Made by a program: the position numbers and the translations under genes
In this document: one piece after another, positions 1-7,907 of the stretch
How positions within the stretch are numbered: the first letter of the stretch is position 1
Layout: the number at the start of each line of letters is the position of its first letter
Assembly: GCA_900552545.1 (NCBI GenBank)
Contig: USAL01000010.1
Location: forward strand, 1 to 32,661
DNA from: an uncultured Sutterella sp.
Lineage (GTDB): Bacteria; Pseudomonadota; Gammaproteobacteria; Burkholderiales; Burkholderiaceae_F
DNA: 32,661 nt
Direction: 5' to 3'
The notes under the pieces: model-generated
Database searches by the model: none
Told to the model about the DNA's origin: nothing
What the model saw: the letters and a program-made list of their open reading frames with translations, nothing else

Positions 1-524
1 TTGACGAACTCGACGTCGTTGATCGTCATGCCTTCCTTCTTCAAGGCCGCCACGAGAAGCTGATGCAGCACGGTGCCGCGGGGGCCTGCGACCTTCTTGC
101 CCTTGAGGTCTTTGATGGAGAGCGTCTTTCCCTTGGGACCCACGATCGCAAAGGTGTCGGTCGGGTGCGCCACACCGTCGGCGATGTAGACGGTGGTGCC
201 CGCGCCGTTTGCCATCAGAAGCGAGGCGGTGTTCATCACGGCCGAGACGTCGATCGAGCCTGCGGCCATGGCTTGGGCCTGCTTGGCGCCCGAGGTGATG
301 GTGTGCCAGGTGACGCGCGTGCCGTAGGGCTCGAAGGCCTTCTCAAGCATCTTCTGATCCTTGAGCACCATGTTCTGCAGGTTGAAGGGCGCCTTGACGT
401 AGACGATGTTGACTTCGTCGGGCATGCCGTCGCGGGCGGCCATGCCGGCGGTGGAAAAGCCCGCGGCGATGAGGCCGGCGGCGGCAGCGGCAAGCGTGCG
501 CTTCAAAGTAAGGCTGTAGTTCAT
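1..524 (-). CDS. ABC transporter substrate-binding protein, SsuA/TauA (NMT1-like) type, partial
   Basis: The reading frame runs off the window edge, so only the first 174 residues are seen. It opens with a secretion signal (MNYSLTLKR, then an Ala/Gly/Leu-rich core, with likely cleavage near GMA-AR around residue 29). The mature part resembles periplasmic binding proteins for sulfonates or related small anions: an early beta strand NIVYVKAPFN, a helix region TSGAKQAQAMAAGSIDVS, and KTLSIKDLKGKKVAGPRGT, the domain-I pattern of the NMT1/SsuA group. GGAG lies about 11 bases before the ATG. It is the third gene after a permease and an ATPase on the same strand, with a 120-base gap that may carry its own signal. 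The family is fairly secure. The substrate (alkanesulfonate, taurine, nitrate or a pyrimidine precursor) cannot be decided here. Confidence 0.8.
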   Translation of the reverse strand, partial: MNYSLTLKRTLAAAAAGLIAAGFSTAGMAARDGMPDEVNIVYVKAPFNLQNMVLKDQKMLEKAFEPYGTRVTWHTITSGAKQAQAMAAGSIDVSAVMNTASLLMANGAGTTVYIADGVAHPTDTFAIVGPKGKTLSIKDLKGKKVAGPRGTVLHQLLVAALKKEGMTINDVEFV

Positions 525-644
525 GAAAAATGAAACTCCGCAAAAATGGGTGTGAATAAAAACGTGCAGTTAAACGAGAGAGGCGTCCTTCTTGTTTTTT
601 CTCGTGCTCCCGTCAAGGCGGGGCAGGGCAGGCGCTCAATTCCC

Positions 645-1439
645 TCAATTGGTGCGGTTGTGCAAACAGGTATTGGTTTTTTCTTCAAAAAAGGACGCGA
701 GAATGCCGTCGGCAAGCCGCGCAAGCCCCGGCTGCCCCAAGCGGCGCGGATAGGGTGCCTCGATCGTCCAGGTTTGGGCGACGGCGCCCGCTTCAAGCTT
801 GCAGATTGTGCTTGAAAGGAGCACCGCCTCCAGTACGTCGTGCGTCACCAGAATCGTCGTCATCGGGCGCCGTGCGGCGATGTCGATGAATTCGCCGCGA
901 AGCTTTTCGCGCGTGAGGGCATCGAGCGCACTGAAGGCTTCGTCAAGCAGCAGGATGTCGGGGTGCCGGCACAGGGCGCGGGCCATGCCTACGCGCTGGG
1001 CCATACCGCCTGAGAGTTCGTGGGGCATCTTGAAGGCGGCCTGCGTCAAGCCCACGGTCTCCAACGTCTCGTCGATTAAGGCGTTTCGTTCGGCCTCGGG
1101 CTTGCTGCGAACTGCCAGGGCGATGTTGTCCCTCACATTGAGCCACGGAAAAAGCCGCGGCTCCTGAAAGACGGTCGAAATCACCGGATGGCGCTTTGCG
1201 CCCGTTTCGTCGCAAAAGACGATCTCGCCCGCATCGGGCACCTCGAGCCCCGCGATCATGCGCAAGAGCGTCGTCTTCCCGCAGCCGCTTTGTCCGACGA
1301 TGGCGGTGATTTTGCCTGCGGCAAAATCAAAGCTGAGGTCGTTGGCGGGCTCCGTCGCGACGCTGGAGCCCTTGTCGGCAGCAGGGCGCCCGGAGCTCGC
1401 AAAGCGCTTGGTCAGATGGCGGCAGGCGATGCTGAACAT
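645..1439 (-). CDS. ABC transporter ATP-binding protein, SsuB/TauB type
   Basis: This 264-residue cytoplasmic ATPase energises the importer encoded around it. It shows Walker A GQSGCGKTT at residues 49-57, a Q-loop near TVFQEPRLFPW, the signature LSGGMAQRVGMARAL, Walker B DILLLDEAF with SALD, and the switch histidine in LVTHDV. The FQEPRLFPW stretch and short length are typical of the nitrate/sulfonate/taurine group. An extra Ser/Ala/Gly-rich insert sits at about residues 15-32, between the first strand and Walker A, and is absent from typical SsuB. The start lies 14 bases after the permease stop, so the two genes are co-transcribed. Confidence 0.9.
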   Translation of the reverse strand: MFSIACRHLTKRFASSGRPAADKGSSVATEPANDLSFDFAAGKITAIVGQSGCGKTTLLRMIAGLEVPDAGEIVFCDETGAKRHPVISTVFQEPRLFPWLNVRDNIALAVRSKPEAERNALIDETLETVGLTQAAFKMPHELSGGMAQRVGMARALCRHPDILLLDEAFSALDALTREKLRGEFIDIAARRPMTTILVTHDVLEAVLLSSTICKLEAGAVAQTWTIEAPYPRRLGQPGLARLADGILASFFEEKTNTCLHNRTN

Positions 1440-1453
1440 CTTTAACGCTCCCC

Positions 1454-2248
1454 TTATCGGTCCTTGACGTCGACGCGCGAGAGCATGGGCGTGGGCATCG
1501 TGCGCGGCAGCTTCAACGAGGGCATGGCGGCGTGCAGGATCTTCGCAAGAAGCCAGTCGGCGACGATTCCGAGAACGGCAATCGTGATGATGCCCGCAAA
1601 GACGCAGTCGGTCTTGAGATATTCGCCCGACTCGTTGATGAGGTAGCCCAGACCGGAGCTCGCGGCGATGAGCTCGGCGCCCACCAAAGCTCGCCAGCTG
1701 TAGCCGAAACCAAGCCGCAGCCCGGTAAGAATGCCAGGCATCGCCGCCGGCAGCATGATGAGGCGAAACATCTCTTCGCGCGAGAAGTCAAGCGATGCGC
1801 CGACTTCAAGGAGCTTGCCGTCAACGCTGCGAAAGGCCGTGAGCGTATTGAGGTAGATCGGGAAAAAGCCCGAGAGAAATACGATGGCGATCTTGGGGGC
1901 TTCGCCGATGCCAAACCACAGGATCAGAAGCGGAATCATCGCCAGAGGCGGCGTCACCCGCAGGCACTCGAGCACGACGTGCGAGGCCTGTTCGGCGCGC
2001 GGCGCCCGTGAAAACCAAAGGCCCAGCGCAATGCCGGTTGCGCCCGCCAATGCAAAGCCCGCAATGGCGCGTGCGCCTGAAGCAAGCGTGTGCGTTAAAA
2101 GCGCACCGCTTTTGGCAAGCTCGACGAAGGCGCCTGCGACCGCCGCAGGCGAGGGTAGCAGAATGGCCGGTACGGCGTCCACGGAGGCGGCCAGCGCCCA
2201 GAGCGCCGCGATGGCGAGCGGACAGATGACGTACAGTGCGGTTTTCAC
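1454..2248 (-). CDS. ABC transporter permease, SsuC/TauC type
   Basis: A 264-residue inner-membrane permease with about six hydrophobic segments, beginning with a strong N-terminal one (YVICPLAIAALWALAASV). The cytoplasmic EAA-type loop is visible as LLEVGASLDFSREEMFRLIM followed by LPAAMPGILTGLRLG. The motif LRVTPPLAMIPLLILWFG is characteristic of the SsuC/TauC/NrtB branch. It is the first gene of a permease-ATPase-binding protein set. The 263-base region upstream, after the HxlR regulator gene, carries two perfect dyads, so it may be expressed from its own promoter. Confidence 0.9.
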   Translation of the reverse strand: MKTALYVICPLAIAALWALAASVDAVPAILLPSPAAVAGAFVELAKSGALLTHTLASGARAIAGFALAGATGIALGLWFSRAPRAEQASHVVLECLRVTPPLAMIPLLILWFGIGEAPKIAIVFLSGFFPIYLNTLTAFRSVDGKLLEVGASLDFSREEMFRLIMLPAAMPGILTGLRLGFGYSWRALVGAELIAASSGLGYLINESGEYLKTDCVFAGIITIAVLGIVADWLLAKILHAAMPSLKLPRTMPTPMLSRVDVKDR

Positions 2249-2348
2249 GGAAAAATTCTTGAGCCGAAGGCAAAAATTGCACGTTGCCTGCGGCTGAAAA
2301 CGGGCGGGAAAGGAAAGCGTGTCGACAATGACGCGGGCAGAAAAGCGG

Positions 2349-2375
2349 GTGCCGGCCCATCGCTGCGGCCGGCAC
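2349..2375 (-). terminator. Perfect 9-bp hairpin upstream of the importer operon
   Basis: GTGCCGGCC (2349-2357) and GGCCGGCAC (2367-2375) form a perfect stem with a 9-base loop. Reading leftward, it is followed by CCGCTTTTCTG, a poor U-tract, so it may be a weak terminator after the HxlR gene or a leader structure of the permease operon. Function is inferred only from position. Confidence 0.35.
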
Positions 2376-2431
2376 GGATTGCGGCGTCAAATAATAATTT
2401 TATCGCAGTGCCGCCGGGCTTCCCTTAAGGT

Positions 2432-2459
2432 CTGCTGATCCGGTTGGGCTGATCAGCAG
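2432..2459. repeat. Inverted repeat CTGCTGATC / GATCAGCAG
   Basis: A perfect 9-bp inverted repeat with a 10-base spacer lies between the HxlR gene and the permease gene. No run of T follows on either strand, so it fits an operator or an mRNA hairpin better than a classical terminator. Apart from this and the neighbouring hairpin, I see nothing gene-like in 2249-2511. Confidence 0.35.
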
Positions 2460-2511
2460 GGACGGCCGGCGGGCCTTCCCGCATGTCTTTTCACACGGTT
2501 TTCCTGCGGGC

Positions 2512-2949
2512 TCAGTTTTCGCCCGTTGCGGGCGCTTCAAGGGGATTGGTTCCCCGGAGCTTTTCGAGAAACGAGCAGCCGAGGCGGCAGTCGGGGGCGT
2601 CCTTCTTTTCCTCAAAGTCGCCTGCGGCGTGCTGCATCGACCAAAGGCAGAACGCATGCACGAGCGGCAGCGCGCTTTGGCCCTTTTCGGTGAGGCTGTA
2701 TTCGACGTGCGGCGGGATGACGTCAAACTGCTCGCGTTTGACCATTCCCTGTGAAATCAATTCCTTGAGCGTATTCGAGAGCACCGCGTCGGTGATGGAC
2801 TCGATGTTGCGGCGGATGTCGGTGTAGCGCCTCGGGCTCGACTGGCCGAGCACGCATAAAATTCTGGGTTTCCACTTGCCGCCCAAGGCATGGTAGCCGT
2901 ATTCAAGTGGACAAATACACTGCCGGTTTTCCGCACGCTGATTAGGCAT
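2512..2949 (-). CDS. HxlR-family winged-helix transcriptional regulator
   Basis: This 145-residue protein has the full HxlR (DUF24) domain at about residues 11-110. CICPLEYGYHALGGKWKPRI carries the family's N-terminal cysteine (here two, Cys11 and Cys13), followed by RRYTDIRRNIESITDAVLSN (recognition helix region), a KREQFDVIPPHVEYSLTEKG wing, and a dimerisation helix. Family members are dimeric repressors or activators that often sense electrophiles, aldehydes or oxidants through the N-terminal cysteine. The C-terminal tail has two more cysteines (CRLGCSF), which is less usual. A GAGGAG-like ribosome site lies close to the ATG. It is co-directional with the SsuABC-like operon, but whether it controls that operon is not shown. 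It may regulate itself through the dyads just upstream. Confidence 0.9.
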   Translation of the reverse strand: MPNQRAENRQCICPLEYGYHALGGKWKPRILCVLGQSSPRRYTDIRRNIESITDAVLSNTLKELISQGMVKREQFDVIPPHVEYSLTEKGQSALPLVHAFCLWSMQHAAGDFEEKKDAPDCRLGCSFLEKLRGTNPLEAPATGEN

Positions 2950-3060
2950 GAGGCACTCCTCGTAGAAACGACCGTTCGCCTCACAAAAGCAAACGGAGCG
3001 AGACGCTTTTATAGGTCTTTTGTTATTTTCTTTTTTTATTACTGAGCTGAGGCCTTCGTA

Positions 3061-3074
3061 GTATACACGTATAC
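3061..3074. promoter_or_regulatory. Candidate operator GTATAC-N2-GTATAC
   Basis: Two self-complementary GTATAC half-sites are separated by AC, giving a 14-bp dyad about 110 bp upstream of the HxlR gene. On the minus strand it contains TATACT, a good -10 hexamer, so a bound regulator would cover a promoter. HxlR-family proteins bind short AT-rich dyads of this kind. The assignment is inference. Confidence 0.45.
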
Positions 3075-3096
3075 CACCCTCCGTAGGTGTATTCCC

Positions 3097-3114
3097 TGTA
3101 GTGACTGCACTACA
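3097..3114. promoter_or_regulatory. Candidate operator TGTAGTG-N4-CACTACA
   Basis: A perfect 7-bp inverted repeat with a 4-base centre lies 22 bases from the GTATAC dyad, in the 332-base gap between the HxlR gene and queH. It has no T-run, so an operator is more likely than a terminator. The rest of the gap shows a small GC hairpin near 3118-3140 and nothing gene-like. Confidence 0.4.
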
Positions 3115-3265
3115 AAGAGGGGGGCCTTCGGCCCGCTCTGAAAATCAATACCCTATGCGGCGATAGGCGCAGGGTTATGCGCACGCAAAACCGTGCCTTT
3201 TTTCCTTGGCTTTTCCCTTTGTTTTCAAGGCGGCGCCCTTGTGATCTGTCACCGCACTCGGCTGA

Positions 3266-3271
3266 TACAAT
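3266..3271 (+). promoter_or_regulatory. Candidate extended -10 (TGATACAAT) of queH
   Basis: TACAAT preceded by TG at the extended -10 position lies only 10 bases before the queH ATG. No -35 box at normal spacing is convincing. If used, transcription would start within a few bases of the start codon, giving a nearly leaderless mRNA, in agreement with the lack of a ribosome-binding site there. Confidence 0.35.
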
Positions 3272-3281
3272 CGCCCGTGCT

Positions 3282-3902
3282 ATGGAAAAAGTACTTCTGC
3301 ACAGCTGCTGCGCGCCGTGTTCGGCGGCGATCATCGAATGGATGCTCGCGCACGACATGCGCCCCACGGTTTTCTACTTCAATCCCAACATCTACCCGCT
3401 GGATGAGTACGTCAAACGCAAGAACGAGCTCTCGCACCACTGCGAGCGTCTGGGGCTTGAAGTAATCGACGGCGATTGGGATCATGCGGCCTGGGTCGCG
3501 GCCACGCGCGGCCTTGAGCACGAGCCCGAGCGGGGCGCGCGCTGCCAGGTGTGCTTCAATCTGCGCCTTGAGGCGGCAGCCGCCAAATGCGCCGAGCTAG
3601 GCCTAACCCGCTTTACCACGACGCTTGCCTCAAGCCGCTGGAAGTCGCTTGAGCAGGTCAACGCCGCGGGAAACCTTGCCGCAAGCCGCCATCCGGGCGT
3701 GACGTTCTGGGAAAAGAACTGGCGCAAGGACGGCCTGCAGGATCGCCGCGGGGTGCTTTTGAAGGAATTCGGCTTTTACAACCAGCACTGGTGCGGGTGC
3801 GAATACTCCTGGCGCGATACGCTCGTGCGCGACCTTGAAAAGCTCGACTGCGGCGTGCTCGCGCCGGCAGTCGAGCCCCATCACGGTGCACGCAAGCACT
3901 GA
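3282..3902 (+). CDS. queH: Epoxyqueuosine reductase QueH
   Basis: QueH catalyses the last step of queuosine synthesis, reducing epoxyqueuosine to queuosine in the wobble position of GUN-decoding tRNAs. It is a non-homologous replacement of the cobalamin enzyme QueG. The 206-residue product shows the family pattern: HSCCAPCSA (Cys9, Cys10, Cys13), RCQVCFNLRL (Cys88, Cys91), TTTLASSRWK, and a late CGC (Cys171, Cys173), the cysteines that bind iron-sulfur and iron centres. The start at MEKVLLHSCC matches the family N-terminus. A longer frame from 3177 would add 35 basic, unconserved residues and is not preferred. It is a single-gene transcription unit ending at a bidirectional terminator. Confidence 0.93.
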   Translation: MEKVLLHSCCAPCSAAIIEWMLAHDMRPTVFYFNPNIYPLDEYVKRKNELSHHCERLGLEVIDGDWDHAAWVAATRGLEHEPERGARCQVCFNLRLEAAAAKCAELGLTRFTTTLASSRWKSLEQVNAAGNLAASRHPGVTFWEKNWRKDGLQDRRGVLLKEFGFYNQHWCGCEYSWRDTLVRDLEKLDCGVLAPAVEPHHGARKH

Positions 3903-3930
3903 GCTCGCATCCACTCCCAATTGCTTTACG

Positions 3931-3985
3931 AAAAAAGCGCTTCGCGCGAAGACCTTTGAAGTCTTTGCAGGCAAAGCGCTTTTTT
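3931..3985. terminator. Bidirectional terminator between queH and the MBL hydrolase gene
   Basis: AAAAAAGCGCTT (3931-3942) pairs perfectly with AAGCGCTTTTTT (3974-3985), giving T-runs on both strands. A second hairpin (AAGAC/GTCTT, 3949-3965) is nested inside. It sits between two convergent genes and should stop both. Confidence 0.88.
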
Positions 3986-4021
3986 CATGCGCGCGCGTTT
4001 AGGAAATCGTTTCCCAAGCGC

Positions 4022-4831
4022 TCAAAGTTCGTGCACGGTGCCTGCCGAGGCCCAGTCGACGTCGTTAAACCTTCGCGCAAGTTCGGCCGCAGCGGCAAAG
4101 CCCGTGCAGTGGCACGGCCGCCAGCGCCTGACGTTGTACTGGACAAGTTCTGCCATCCAGGCCGGGTAGTCCTCGCGCGCAACGCTCGACAGATGCGTGC
4201 CCCCGATCACCGCCTCAAACCGATCGATCCCGAAGTGCCTTGCGGCATAGCCAAGGATGTTGGGAAGCCCCGCGTGCGCGCAGCCTAAAAGCACCGACGC
4301 ACCCTTTTCGGTTCGCACCAAAAGCGAGAGATCGTCTTCAAAGCTGTCGGGCGCAATGCGGCCGTCCTCGGTTTTCTCAAAGAGGTTCTTCGTGCAGACC
4401 CAACGGGGATCGCGCTCGGACTGCGGCACCGTAAAGGCCGTGACGCCGGGGCAGATGTCGGCCGTGGGCGCCACGGGTGTAAAGGCAAGTCCCGCAAGAA
4501 GGACGCCGCCGCCGCTCGCACGGTCGGCGTCAGCTCCGCTTAGGCGGGGACGTCCGATGCTGGGCGCGGCCCAGATGTGCACGTCGGGCTTGAGGCGCAG
4601 GATGTCGATGAGACCAGAGGTGTGGTCAAAGTGCCCGTGAGAGAGAGCAAGGTGGCGGATGCGGCCTGCGTCAAGTTTCAGAGCCGCGAGGTTGTGCGTG
4701 AGCGTGTGCGAGATGCCGCCCGTATCAAGAAGAACGACCCCGGCCTCGGTTTCCAGCCACGCGCAGTAGCCCCATTCGGCCAGAAGCTTCTGGCTTACCG
4801 TATGGTTTTCAACGACGATCGTCAAACGCAT
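4022..4831 (-). CDS. MBL-fold metallo-hydrolase, DHPS-like group
   Basis: This 269-residue cytoplasmic protein has the metallo-beta-lactamase fold. The metal-binding motif LSHGHFDHTSG supplies His65, His67, Asp69 and His70. Later ligands are in LLGCAHAG and IGGTHL, and a final HCTG carries another histidine. This spacing is that of the group related to 7,8-dihydropterin-6-methyl-4-(beta-D-ribofuranosyl)aminobenzene 5'-phosphate synthase. Most members have no known substrate in bacteria. The ATG at 4831 is chosen because AAGGAG lies 6 bases upstream and the frame then begins at MRLTIVVENH, as in relatives. An upstream ATG at 4885 would add 18 unconserved residues. The gene stands alone between two terminators. 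Confidence 0.85.
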   Translation of the reverse strand: MRLTIVVENHTVSQKLLAEWGYCAWLETEAGVVLLDTGGISHTLTHNLAALKLDAGRIRHLALSHGHFDHTSGLIDILRLKPDVHIWAAPSIGRPRLSGADADRASGGGVLLAGLAFTPVAPTADICPGVTAFTVPQSERDPRWVCTKNLFEKTEDGRIAPDSFEDDLSLLVRTEKGASVLLGCAHAGLPNILGYAARHFGIDRFEAVIGGTHLSSVAREDYPAWMAELVQYNVRRWRPCHCTGFAAAAELARRFNDVDWASAGTVHEL

Positions 4832-4953
4832 GGCGGGCTCCTTCATCCGTGTTTTTTGAAAAGCGCCGCACGGGGCGGCTCTCAAAAGTCTAGCCCCAGG
4901 ACCTCATTCTCGTGCGGAGCAAACCGCGAGGTAAAAACGCGGGGCACAAACAA

Positions 4954-4988
4954 TTCGGCCGTCATGGCGGATGCGCACGACGGCCGAA
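4954..4988 (-). terminator. Terminator after the AfuC/FbpC-like ATPase gene
   Basis: TTCGGCCGTC (4954-4963) and GACGGCCGAA (4979-4988) form a perfect 10-bp stem 30 bases after the ATPase stop. Reading leftward, it is followed by TTGTTTGTG, a moderate U-tract. It closes the leftward operon that starts near 10743. Confidence 0.7.
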
Positions 4989-5018
4989 CGTGAGGTGGTG
5001 AAGTTGGCGAGACGAGCC

Positions 5019-6128
5019 CTACTTGCGGATGATGACGCCCGCCTGCGGGTGGAACGTCGCCGCAATCACCGAACCCGGTTCAATGACCTGCGTGCCCGGC
5101 AGGAACGGCACCGACATGCTGAAGGGCCGCCCTGACGAGGTGCGCTGGTTCGAGTCCTTGATGAGGACTTCGTAGTCGATCCGATCGCCCTCAAAGAGGC
5201 GGTTCACGACATGCACTGTGAGGCGGTTGGCCGAGGCCTCGGTCGCAAGCGAGAGGTTTTCCGGACGCACGACGAGAAGCGCCCGGTCGCCCACGGCTGC
5301 GGGATTTTCGCGGCGCACGCGCGCCTTGAGCTCAACCCCTTCCACGAGGATGGTGCCCATGCCGTCGTTGTCGATGCGGGCGACCACGCCTTCAAAGAGG
5401 TTCGCCTGGCCGATGAAGTCGGCCACAAAGGGCGAGGCGGGATCTTCGTAGAGCTTCATCGGGGTACCCAGTTGCTCGATCTTGCCGTGCTGCATCACCA
5501 TGATGCGATCCGACATCGTGAGCGCTTCCTTCTGATCGTGCGTGACGTAGAGGCACGTGATCTCAAGCTCCTGCTGGATGCGGCGGATTTCGGTGCGCAT
5601 GTGAAGGCGCAGCTTCGCGTCGAGGTTGGAAAGCGGCTCGTCCATCAGGAGCACCTTCGGGCGCAGCACCAGAACGCGCGCCAGAGCGACGCGCTGCTGC
5701 TCGCCGCCCGAGAGCTGGTTGGGGTAGCGCTTTTCAGCCTGGGTGAGCCCCACCATGGCAAGCGCCTCGCGCACCTTGCGCATGGCCGCATCGCCCGTTT
5801 CGCGGCGGATCTTGAGACCGTAGCCCACGTTGTCGGCAATCGTCATGTGCGGGAAGAGCGCATAGGACTGAAAGACGAAGCCCAGATTGCGTTCGTTGGC
5901 GGGCAGATGCGTGATGTCGACGCCGTCCATGAGGATCTGGCCGTCGGAGGGCGTCGCAAAGCCCGCGATCATGCGCAGCGTCGTCGTCTTGCCGCAGCCC
6001 GAGGGGCCCAGGAACGTGAGGAATTCGCCGGGCATGACGTCGAGCGACACGTGGTCGACGGCGTAGAACTCCCGATTGTCCTTGACGTAGCGCCGCGTGA
6101 GGCCTTTGAGCGAAAGAGAAACAGACAT
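5019..6128 (-). CDS. ABC transporter ATP-binding protein, FbpC/AfuC/PotA type
   Basis: A 369-residue importer ATPase. Walker A is GPSGCGKTT (residues 41-49), with the Q-loop in NLGFVFQSYALFPHMT, signature LSGGEQQRVALARVL, Walker B VLLMDEPLSNLD and switch CLYVTHDQKEAL. After about residue 240 comes a TOBE domain (GQANLFEGVV..., then VVRPENLSL), typical of the ferric/putrescine/phosphonate class. The ATG at 6128 is 2 bases after the permease stop and begins the conserved strand LSLKGLTRRY. A longer frame to 6269 would overlap the permease and is rejected. With the permease and binding protein it makes a complete importer. The substrate may be Fe(III), 2-aminoethylphosphonate, a sugar phosphate or another organic anion. 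Confidence 0.92.
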   Translation of the reverse strand: MSVSLSLKGLTRRYVKDNREFYAVDHVSLDVMPGEFLTFLGPSGCGKTTTLRMIAGFATPSDGQILMDGVDITHLPANERNLGFVFQSYALFPHMTIADNVGYGLKIRRETGDAAMRKVREALAMVGLTQAEKRYPNQLSGGEQQRVALARVLVLRPKVLLMDEPLSNLDAKLRLHMRTEIRRIQQELEITCLYVTHDQKEALTMSDRIMVMQHGKIEQLGTPMKLYEDPASPFVADFIGQANLFEGVVARIDNDGMGTILVEGVELKARVRRENPAAVGDRALLVVRPENLSLATEASANRLTVHVVNRLFEGDRIDYEVLIKDSNQRTSSGRPFSMSVPFLPGTQVIEPGSVIAATFHPQAGVIIRK

Positions 6129-6130
6129 TT

Positions 6131-7801
6131 TTAATTGGCTCCGATGTGGCCGCCCGTGCGGCACAGAAATTTGGCCGCAAGCGACATCACGCCCGAGGCA
6201 GCAAAGACAAGCAGAATCAGAACGACCGAGAAGGCGCAGGCCTGCGCAAACTGCAGCTCGGTCATGCACTCGAGAATGCGCGTGGTCATGAGCGTCCAGG
6301 ACACCGACACGAGGAAGATCGTGGCGCTGATGGCGGTCATCGAGTGAATGAAGAGGTACTTCATGCCGGCAAGCACCGCAGGCAGCACGAGCGGAATCGT
6401 GATCGAGCGGAAGGTCCGCGCGGGACTTGCGCCAAGGCTCAGACTCGCCTCTTCGATCGAGGGATCGATCTGCGTGAGCGCGGCGATCACGTTGCGGATG
6501 CCCGCTGACGAGTAGCGGAACACGTAGGCCGCAACGAGAATCGAAAGCGTCCCGGTGAGCACGAGCGGCTCGTCGTTGAAGGCGATGATGTAGGCGATGC
6601 CGAGCACCGTGCCCGGAAGCACGTAGGGCATGAGCGAGACGGTCTCAAGCGTCTTGTAGCCGCGCACCTTGAGGCGCGCCGCAACAAAGCCCACGAGCAC
6701 CGCAAAGAGGCCGCCCAGGGGCGTGCCGATGCAGGCGATGATGAGCGTGTCCTTGATTGCCTTCAGGCCATGGGTGAAGACGTAGGTGTAGTGATCGAGC
6801 GTGAGCGTGTTGTTGACGCCCCAGATCTTCACGAACGACCCGGTGAGAATCACCGCGTAGATGGCGATGATGAGCGCAATGACCGCGGTCACCACGGCTC
6901 CCATGAGCGAGGTGATCACCACGCCCGGGCCCTTGATGCTGCTACGGCCGCCCGCCTTGCCCGAGACCGTGACGTAGTTCTTGCGTCCCACCCAGTAGTG
7001 CTGGATGGCGTAGACGACGAGCGCCGGCACCAGGAGCATGAAGGAAAGCGCAGCGCCGCCCTTGAAGTCGTACATGCCGGTGATGAGGAGGTAGGCCTGC
7101 GTGGGCAGAACCGGGAACGTATGCCCGCCCAGCACCTGAGGCGTTGCGAAGTCGGCAAGCGAGCAGGAGAACACCAACAGGAACGCGTTGGCAATGCCCG
7201 GCACCGAAAGGGGCAGCGTCACCGTGCGGAACACTTCGCCGCTCGAGGCGCCAAGAGAATAGGCCGCGTCCTCAAGATTGGCGTCGATTCGGGAGAGCAC
7301 GGTTGCAATCGTCATGAACGCCACCGGGAAGAACGTGAGCGTCTCCGAAATGAACGTGCCCCAGAAGCCGTAGAAGTTAAGCGTCTCCAACCCCAGGAGC
7401 TTGAGGAACAGCCCATTGGGGCCCATGAGAAGCGTCAGAGCGATGCTGCTCGTAAAGGGAGGCGAGATGAGCGGAAGAATGGTGACTGCGCCGATTGAAA
7501 AGCTCAGCCACTGCGGGAGATTGAGGCGCGTCGTGACGAACGCGAAGACGAAGCCCAGAACGGTACCCGCAGCACCCACGGCGCAGGCGAGCAGAATGCT
7601 GTTGACCGCTGAGCGCTGGTCGTACCAGCTGCTGAAGAAGGGGCGCAGGTTGTCGAGCGTGAAGCCGCCGTCGCTCCAGAACGTCATGGCAAGCAGACGG
7701 CAGAAGGGGTAGAGAACAAAGAGGGCCAGCAGCAGCCACAGCGCGGCGACGACGAGCCGGGTTGCCGTGTCTCCTCGGACGGAAGAGGCTGACGAAATCA
7801 T
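6131..7801 (-). CDS. Fused two-domain ABC permease, FbpB/AfuB type
   Basis: A single polypeptide of 556 residues contains two copies of the permease unit, about twelve membrane segments. Each half has a cytoplasmic EAA loop: EDAAYSLGASSGEVFRTVTL in the first and EEASLSLGASPARTFRSITI in the second, both followed by P-L. This fused form is typical of ferric iron, sugar-phosphate and 2-aminoethylphosphonate importers. I place the start at ATG 7801. A TTG at 7834 would lie inside the hairpin at 7833-7862 and is less likely. No strong ribosome site is seen for either start. The ATPase gene follows 2 bases after the stop, so translation is probably coupled. Confidence 0.9.
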   Translation of the reverse strand: MISSASSVRGDTATRLVVAALWLLLALFVLYPFCRLLAMTFWSDGGFTLDNLRPFFSSWYDQRSAVNSILLACAVGAAGTVLGFVFAFVTTRLNLPQWLSFSIGAVTILPLISPPFTSSIALTLLMGPNGLFLKLLGLETLNFYGFWGTFISETLTFFPVAFMTIATVLSRIDANLEDAAYSLGASSGEVFRTVTLPLSVPGIANAFLLVFSCSLADFATPQVLGGHTFPVLPTQAYLLITGMYDFKGGAALSFMLLVPALVVYAIQHYWVGRKNYVTVSGKAGGRSSIKGPGVVITSLMGAVVTAVIALIIAIYAVILTGSFVKIWGVNNTLTLDHYTYVFTHGLKAIKDTLIIACIGTPLGGLFAVLVGFVAARLKVRGYKTLETVSLMPYVLPGTVLGIAYIIAFNDEPLVLTGTLSILVAAYVFRYSSAGIRNVIAALTQIDPSIEEASLSLGASPARTFRSITIPLVLPAVLAGMKYLFIHSMTAISATIFLVSVSWTLMTTRILECMTELQFAQACAFSVVLILLVFAASGVMSLAAKFLCRTGGHIGAN

Positions 7802-7832
7802 GAGTGGGATGCGCGAAAGGTGCACGGATGTC

Positions 7833-7862
7833 AAGGGCGGTCTTCTCTGAAAAGATCGCCCT
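7833..7862 (-). other. Intercistronic hairpin between binding-protein and permease genes
   Basis: AAGGGCG (7833-7839) pairs with CGCCCTT (7856-7862), and the stem extends inward with TCTT/AAGA pairs. No T-run follows on either strand. Such structures between a periplasmic binding-protein gene and its permease gene usually protect the upstream mRNA or partly reduce read-through, allowing more binding protein than membrane protein. Confidence 0.55.
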
Positions 7863-7907
7863 TGGTGTCCGGTCGTTGAATAAAACGAAGGGGCAGAGGT
7901 GCGCCGC

